Assembly: GCA_037501455.1 (NCBI GenBank)
Contig: CM074856.1
Location: 46,281,001 to 46,345,000 of the forward strand
DNA length: 64,000 nt
Origin: Lantana camara
Lineage: Eukaryota > Streptophyta > Magnoliopsida > Lamiales > Verbenaceae
Direction of reading: 5' to 3'
Numbering within the stretch: position 1 is the first letter of the stretch; each line of letters begins with the position of its first letter. The position numbers and the translations under genes are program-made. This document shows, one piece after another, positions 58,201 through 64,000 of the stretch. The notes under the pieces were generated by a model. It ran no database searches. It had not been told where the DNA came from and was given only the letters and a program-made list of their open reading frames with translations.

Positions 58201-61200
58201 GAAGAGAAGGGCTTTTGTATTGCTCAAATTCGTCACCTGCATTCAACTCTAAATGTAGCTTTATATCTTAGTGATTTCTCAAAATGTGATTTTTTTTTTC
58301 CTTACTGATGGGAATTATGCAGGGAAGCTTTGCTTTCATTTATTACTAGTGGGGATGATGTTCAAGTTTCTGGTTCTTTAAGTTTACTGTCTACTATATT
58401 ACAGACTAAAGGTCAGTCTCCTGACCTGATTTGGCCATTCACCTGATGCTGATATGCAATTCTGTAAGTAATTTATGAATTTGTAGAATTGGACGAATCA
58501 ATGGTTGATGCTCTTGGAATACATCCACATCATACGCAGCATGAAGAGAATTTGATGGTATGTTGTTACGTTAATTCTGTGTCCTTGATCTTGAAGATGT
58601 TGACCAGAGGTTTCTTTTGCCTTCTCCCTTTAAAAACCAAGTGAGGACTGAGAACTGAGAACTAGCAGTTTTCTTCAGATTTTGAGTTCTCTGATTGCTT
58701 GCGCTACAGGATATCCCAGTCAGCATGTTGCAATAAGCGTGGCCACTGATTATGATTTTGCCGAGTCACTTAGTTCATATTTTATTTCTCGAAACTTTGC
58801 TTCTCATTTCTACATGTTACTCGTTCAAATAGCTTGCCTGTTTTGTTGAATACAGCAATCATTGGATGGGAATTCTGGAAAAGAGCAACTTTTTTCTCCA
58901 GAAAGTAGTGTGGTTAAAGATGGTGATAATAGCATATGTGATGTATATCTGCAAAAACTGAAGGTATACATTACATGCTTTTGCTTCTGATTCTCAACAC
59001 TTCTTTCTGTTTTTTGACTATATTCAATTGTTTCATGACGCAACAGAAACTAATGAAGATAACTAACTTGCAAATTTTCAAATGAATTGCCCTTTGAAAA
59101 GATTTACTAAATTGTAAAATCTTTCATTCCCTTTGATTCCAGAGTTGTTATTGTCTGTACCTGATTTTGAAAAGAGTCAATTTGGTTTAATTGGAAATAG
59201 AGAACATTAATCTTCTACTTCTATGATCTAAGTTCAAGTTCGAGCCCAAATGTGAGAGTTGTTTTGACTGAAATCTCAATTGATAGGACTACTATGGTGT
59301 TCCATGTGCAAGCCAAGAAGTTGGTGGATTGAGTCACGTGCACAGATTCCAAGTACGTATTTACCCGTAAATTTGTAACTTTTCTCTCTGAACTTTCAGC
59401 TCATTCATCTTGTGATATCCATACCCTTAAGCAATATGTACTTCGTTACAGTAAAGTGATCATGTATGTACCTTCAGCTCATATCATTTTTATAAAGTAT
59501 TATTCCTTACTGCTTAGCAGCAAATGTTTTTCCTGTCGAGGGTGTTATTAGTATTTTTTCCACTTTAAAAGTTGTTACATTGCAGATTTGACTAACTTTA
59601 TTAACCTCTGCCGTTTTCCTCGAATATAGAGATTGATTTCAAGGTAGACTGAATTGATCATACTAGAAAAATTATTAAATAAGCAAATGAACTAGGTCTC
59701 TTATAATATAATTTTATCGCACATGAGGATTATTATGAAATCTGTCCTGCTTTGTCAATTATTTGGGTTGGCTAATTGAAGGAAACTTAATATTTATTTG
59801 TTTCTGCTCCTCGAGATATTATTAGTTTTCTTGATCACAACAATATTCTTTTTAATAGGTACTGGATGCACTGGTCAGTCTCTTCTGCAGGTCAAATGTA
59901 TCTGCAGGAACATTATGGGATGGTGGTTGGCTCTTGCACCAGTTGATACATAGCAAGGCTGATTTCAGCAGCCATCATCTTCAATTACTCAAAGTAAGTC
60001 TTTTACAAGCAAACTGATATTGCTATTCAGATAAGTTATGTCTGGCCTTTTGCAGTGATGTTATTGTGCATGTAAAAGCAGTGTGTGCATATGGCAGGCC
60101 ACAACTGGCGCGAGTTAGCTTTTGCAACTTTTGGATGTTGTTAATAACCACTCTCATTCCATGAAGCTCATTATCTCTAAATTTTATGTACTTTCTGTTC
60201 TTATATACTTGGTTTGGAGTCTAAATGAAGAAAAGCCCTGTAAAACACTTAAAACGTATGCAAAATACTTTTTCAATGTTTTCGCTCAACTGATTAGATA
60301 TTTTTACAGTATAATTTGCATTTTAGTTGTGGTTTTTGATAATCCTCGTCTATTTACAACCTAAGCTCTTTTCATGGAATGACGTGATAGTCATTATGCA
60401 TAGGATTCATTCCACCATTGCAGTGATCGTGTCCTAGAGGAGACAAAAGGAACTTGGACTGATTATTTGGCTACTGTTTTCAGAGATAAGTGGATAAAGT
60501 GCAAAAGAGGTATGTAATATTTTCCGTTTCAACTGAAAGCAAGACCATTATGAGGTTATAACTCATTGTGAATAACAACCTACTTACTGTAGCACTTGAA
60601 GCTGCTTCTCTTCGAAAAGATCACACGGCTCTCCTTTTGCCACCTAAAAAGTCTGAATCAGAAGGTCTCTCTCTCCATTTCCCTCGGTACACACATACTT
60701 TTGGAAATTTCCGTAACTAGAGATTTTATGAATATTCTCTTTTGCTTACAGACCTTGCTTCCCGTGAATCATCCTTTTCAGATGGTGAAAGAATGTGCGA
60801 GACAGTGAAGGTTATGTCTGAACCATCTTTCAATATTATTCTTGATATAGTAATAAATAGGGATAATGACACTGGCATACCTTAAAATTTGACCTAATTA
60901 CACATAATCCCCATGCAATTCAGAAATTACAAATACTTCCCCTGTCATTCCCTGACATCGTCCCAATGCATGTTAGTCTAGTCATGTATTTAAAATCAAA
61001 TATTGACCAGTTAGATGATATCATCAAAATTCATAAAGCCAAAATGACATATCCTTTGATAGTAGTAGTTTTTAGAATTTCTCAAACTCAGGGGAAGTTT
61101 GTGTAATAACACACATATCAGGGTATGTTAGTGTAATAAACCCTATTAAATAGCATGGCTTTTAATGCATTATTTATAAGCAAATATTATCTGTATGTTC

Positions 61201-62456
61201 TTACTTATGACCAAGTATTGTTCTCGCCCTTTACAGGTATTTGTATTGCTTCATCATCTCCTCGTTTTCTCACATGATGGAGTTCTACCCGATCACCCTT
61301 CAGTAGCCACCCCAGTTGATGTCAGAGAAAACTCGAGAGCAAAGAATGCTGGTTTAGATCCACCAGGACCAATACCAGATACTGGAGAAATTAATCTCGG
61401 TAACACTCAAATTTAGGTCCACCTTTAAGTACAGCTTGTATAAAATATGCATATGTTAAAAATTGCAAGATTCATGGTTCTTCAGTGGATGCTGTATCTT
61501 GTCGAATTGCATTCGAGAAGGGTCAGGAAGAACAATTTCACTTTCTAGCAGTCTCTATTGGATGGTCTGGCTGGCTTGTTCTTGCAGAGGAGTTATACAC
61601 GAAACCAGATCATGGAATTGTCCGAGCTGTAGCCCCATTGGCTGGTTGTAATGTGAGTATATGGCTCTTATGTTTTCGTGATTTCGTCTATATAACTTGA
61701 AATGACCACTACCATCATTTTGATAAAGGATTATTGTCAGTAAGAACTTCAAATTTAGACTAGTTGGAGTCACTTAACCCACTGAAATTCTTTTCTTAGA
61801 GTAGAAAATATAAATTAATAACTTATAATGATGGAATTTCTCCCTCATGTTAGAATTCTATGATTTTATTTTAGAGAAGAAAAGATCATAAATTATGGGA
61901 AATAATTTTTTATTTACTAATAGTTAACTTTTGACCCCAATAAGTTAATAATTATGGTGACACTGCCTATACATTGAGTAAAGAACGAGACTAAGGTAAG
62001 GGATTTTGGAGCATACTCATTAAAGAGATCATCACAGAGTCAATACTACAGGATTAATGACTCAGAAACTATTGATAATCAGAGCACGCTACTCTCATTT
62101 CATTCTCTAGTAGTCTCACATTTTCTTGCATTAGACTTCGTTTATTTGAAATGAATGACAGCTTTATCTGTAACTAAACTTAGTTTCACACACTACAGCC
62201 CAAAATTGATGATAAACATTCAAGGTGGTTGCACCTTCGAATTCGTCCATCCTCGTTCAATGTTGCTGATTACACTGCTCGTGGAAAAGTAGACTCAATA
62301 ATTTTGCCTGACGGGAGGTGGACTGTAGCATTTCAGGATGAGGAATCATGCAGATATGCTCTGTGTATGATTCTAGAAGAAGTCGAGTTACAGAGCCATG
62401 CGGTCGAAACAAGTATAAAACCTTTGCTTCAAGTTGATACAAGCTTGTGCACATAG
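55219..62456 (+). CDS. TT9: TRANSPARENT TESTA 9 / CLEC16A-like protein (FPL domain), 21 exons
   Basis: Exons: 55219-55271, 55616-55667, 55824-55900, 56008-56141, 56247-56343, 56466-56523, 56776-56884, 56988-57111, 57196-57382, 57467-57774, 58323-58411, 58487-58557, 58856-58963, 59287-59352, 59859-59993, 60404-60509, 60593-60664, 60752-60810, 61237-61399, 61486-61652, 62199-62456. All introns are GT-AG and phases match, giving 830 residues. The start [18 protein letters not shown] and the FPL domain (about residues 36-190: [47 protein letters not shown]) are typical. The C-terminal part keeps [13 protein letters not shown] and [14 protein letters not shown]. In Arabidopsis, TT9/GFS9 is a Golgi-associated peripheral membrane protein needed for vacuolar trafficking and seed-coat flavonoid storage; animal CLEC16A acts in endosomes and mitophagy. 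No premature stop is seen, so it looks intact. Confidence 0.93.
60856..61147. mobile_element. MITE-like insertion in intron 18 of the TT9-like gene
   Basis: Begins AATAGGGATAATGACACTGG and ends, on the minus strand, AATAGGGTTTATTACACTAA, each followed by CATACC, i.e. inverted ends of about 26 bp with a few mismatches over 292 bp. It has no coding potential. Target duplication is unclear (TAATAAA/TTAAATA-like). It makes this intron (60811-61236) one of the longer ones. Confidence 0.6.
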
Positions 62457-62943
62457 AAGGTAAATCTTCACGGTTTTTTCTGCCACTGCTAACCTTTGTT
62501 AGTTGAATTTCCCACTGTAGTAGTTGATATTTTGCTGCCCTTTTGTAGACTGTCCTAAGGAGTGTTTTTGGGGAACAAGGGTGTAGAGTACGAGTTATAT
62601 CGAGCAACATTAGATGTATATGCAATTGAGGTATTAGTCAAGTACATTAAAAAAAAAAAGAAGGCAAATTACATATACTACCCATAAGTTTAGATGTTTT
62701 TGCACTAATAATAAAATTTTAGGACACTTAACATGTTTTTTTACTCCTAAACTCTCGTATAATTTATGTAATTCGCCCTTAAATAAATGTATATACAAGA
62801 TAGTTCCCTGACATTCCTGGGAATTTTTTTGAACCACTTGTGTGGCTTCTTTCACGGGTTATTTGAATCATCCCCTGCCTTGATTATCTCAGGGTCTAGC
62901 AGAGTGATTGTAGTATTCCAGTGTATGCTGTCAAGCAAATAGA
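62457..62943 (+). other. 3' untranslated and downstream region of the TT9-like gene
   Basis: No gene. AT-rich, with a poly-A run at 62648-62659. A small possible inverted pair, GGCAAATTACATATA at about 62663 and its near complement at 62764-62780, may be a short MITE. The polyadenylation site is not evident. Confidence 0.5.
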
Positions 62944-62945
62944 CC

Positions 62946-63284
62946 CCACCAGTTCGTTTATTTGAGTTCGAGTCGGGTCGGACCACTTAATTGTAAATCT
63001 CTCCTACCAATTGTAGCTACATTCCCAAGGACTTGAATACGATACCTATTGTTAAGGTAGCATAGCGCCGAACCGCTAATTCACACCATTTGGTGGTGAG
63101 TAATTTAGAAGGTTATTACAGAGAGATCATTCACAATATCAAAAAATGGTGTAACTTAACGATTCAGTGCTACATTAATTTAATCAGATGTCTCGTGTTC
63201 GAATATTCGAAAATATAGCTATCATTGATAAAGAAAGTTTTATACCAATGTAGTTGGGCCCTACTCAAATTCAAATAAACAAAC
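62946..63284. mobile_element. MITE-like element with 23-bp inverted ends
   Basis: Left end AGTTCGTTTATTTGAGTTCG; right end reads, on the minus strand, AGTTTGTTTATTTGAATTTG. The inner sequence, about 290 bp, has no ORF. The target duplication was not identified. Confidence 0.55.
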
Positions 63285-64000
63285 TATTAAAAAAATAGAA
63301 TGCATAATAGTATATGTCCTAAGAAATTGAGGCTTGTAAATATGCTTTTGACCCATTTGGCTCTTCCCTAAGGCCCATTTATTTTATTCTTCCCCAAAAT
63401 TTGAATATTCTTGCATCGAATCATTGCAGAGGATTATCATCATTGTTTGTTCCCTTTAATTAATCAGTTAAAATATTTAGGCATTTAGGGGATGGGTTTC
63501 GTTGGCTAGAGGGAGAAAACAGAGCATGACAATGATTTCCCTATGATAAGTGAGTAGTATTCTTAAAATACGATAGACGACATCAAGCACTCCCTTTGCA
63601 GAAGTGCATCATTTTGTTTTTTTTGTCCTAATTTTGAAAAAGAAATCATGACACTTCTCCATCATGTAGAGACATTCCCCCACCTTCGCCGCTAACATGT
63701 AATCATATCTTCCATTCTTGCATATATCCCCCTTAATCATTAGTCAAACAAATCATGGCAAAAATTTCAAAAGATTGGATTAATTTCAATTTCTTTGAAC
63801 CCCAGAAAGTCCCATTAATTGTCATTTAGTGGAGTGTATTATTAAATCAAAAAATTCTAATTTAAATCCAATCAACCAACATTCTATGTTGCGACATAGA
63901 TGTAACACGATATGGATGTAGTGTTCGGAACAGTGGGCCACCACATCTCTTGTAATAGGACCTGCACGTATACGAAATGAAAAATTTGTATACATGCACA
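63285..64000. other. Intergenic DNA, no feature recognised
   Basis: AT-rich with no convincing ORF, repeat or RNA gene up to the window end. Nothing supports a second gene here. Confidence 0.6.

Overview
This window is plant nuclear DNA, most likely from a eudicot. Evidence: one intron-rich nuclear gene with canonical GT-AG introns, AT-rich intergenic DNA, and plant-type Ty1/copia and Ty3/gypsy LTR retrotransposons nested in one another. There is no bacterial-style operon, rRNA, tRNA or CRISPR array that I can see. Only one host gene is well supported: a 21-exon homologue of TRANSPARENT TESTA 9 / CLEC16A (FPL-domain family) on the + strand at 55219-62456.

Layout. (1) 1-1404: 3' part of a copia LTR cut by the window edge. 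(2) 1405-3646: AT-rich intergenic DNA with microsatellites. (3) 3652-37984: one very large Ty3/gypsy element of Tat type, minus orientation, bounded by the 5-bp target-site duplication AATAT (3647-3651 and 37985-37989). Its parts in + coordinates are: 3' LTR 3652-8666; an antisense extra ORF reading + at 9123-24091; pol 24839-32438; gag 32557-34380; a 261-bp triplicated PBS/gag-start region 34310-35092; and 5' LTR 34988-37984. Five LTRs of one long-LTR gypsy family, each TG..CA-like, lie inside it. Three are simple solo LTRs with matching 5-bp TSDs: 4059-7976, 16489-19760 and 25912-29679. The other two, 11704-14258 and 21027-23869, belong to a rearranged element. A solo copia LTR (36023-37939, TSD CCTTC) sits in the 5' LTR. 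(4) 37940-50588: a local tandem duplication. About 2.5 kb of flank (37940-40435) recurs at 48086-50588, and a copia element with truncated 5' LTR, PBS, broken gag-pol and full 3' LTR (40459-48085) lies between the copies. (5) about 50350-54799: a probable Mutator-like element with a 9-10 bp TSD (ATAGATGTA). It holds two short convergent ORFs and a large inverted repeat whose arms are arrays of a roughly 42-bp tandem repeat around a loop of five 44-bp repeats. (6) 54810-64000: the TT9/CLEC16A-like gene, with MITE-like insertions in one intron and downstream.

How it fits together. The retroelements are mostly dead: gag and pol of the Tat element carry many stops and frame changes, and the copia polyprotein has two stops and two compensating frameshifts. 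What stands out is non-coding structure. Two different LTR families carry arrays of GC-rich 16-18 bp palindromes in U3-like positions. A 261-bp unit holding LTR end, PBS and gag start is present three times in frame. The copia leader has four copies of a short self-complementary motif. Two places show the same solo-LTR / full-element / duplicated-flank arrangement, which is either unequal recombination or a haplotype assembly artefact. The hairpin-forming 42-bp repeat array in the Mutator-like element is the best candidate for an undescribed small-RNA-producing structure. All calls come from reading the sequence; no database search was run.
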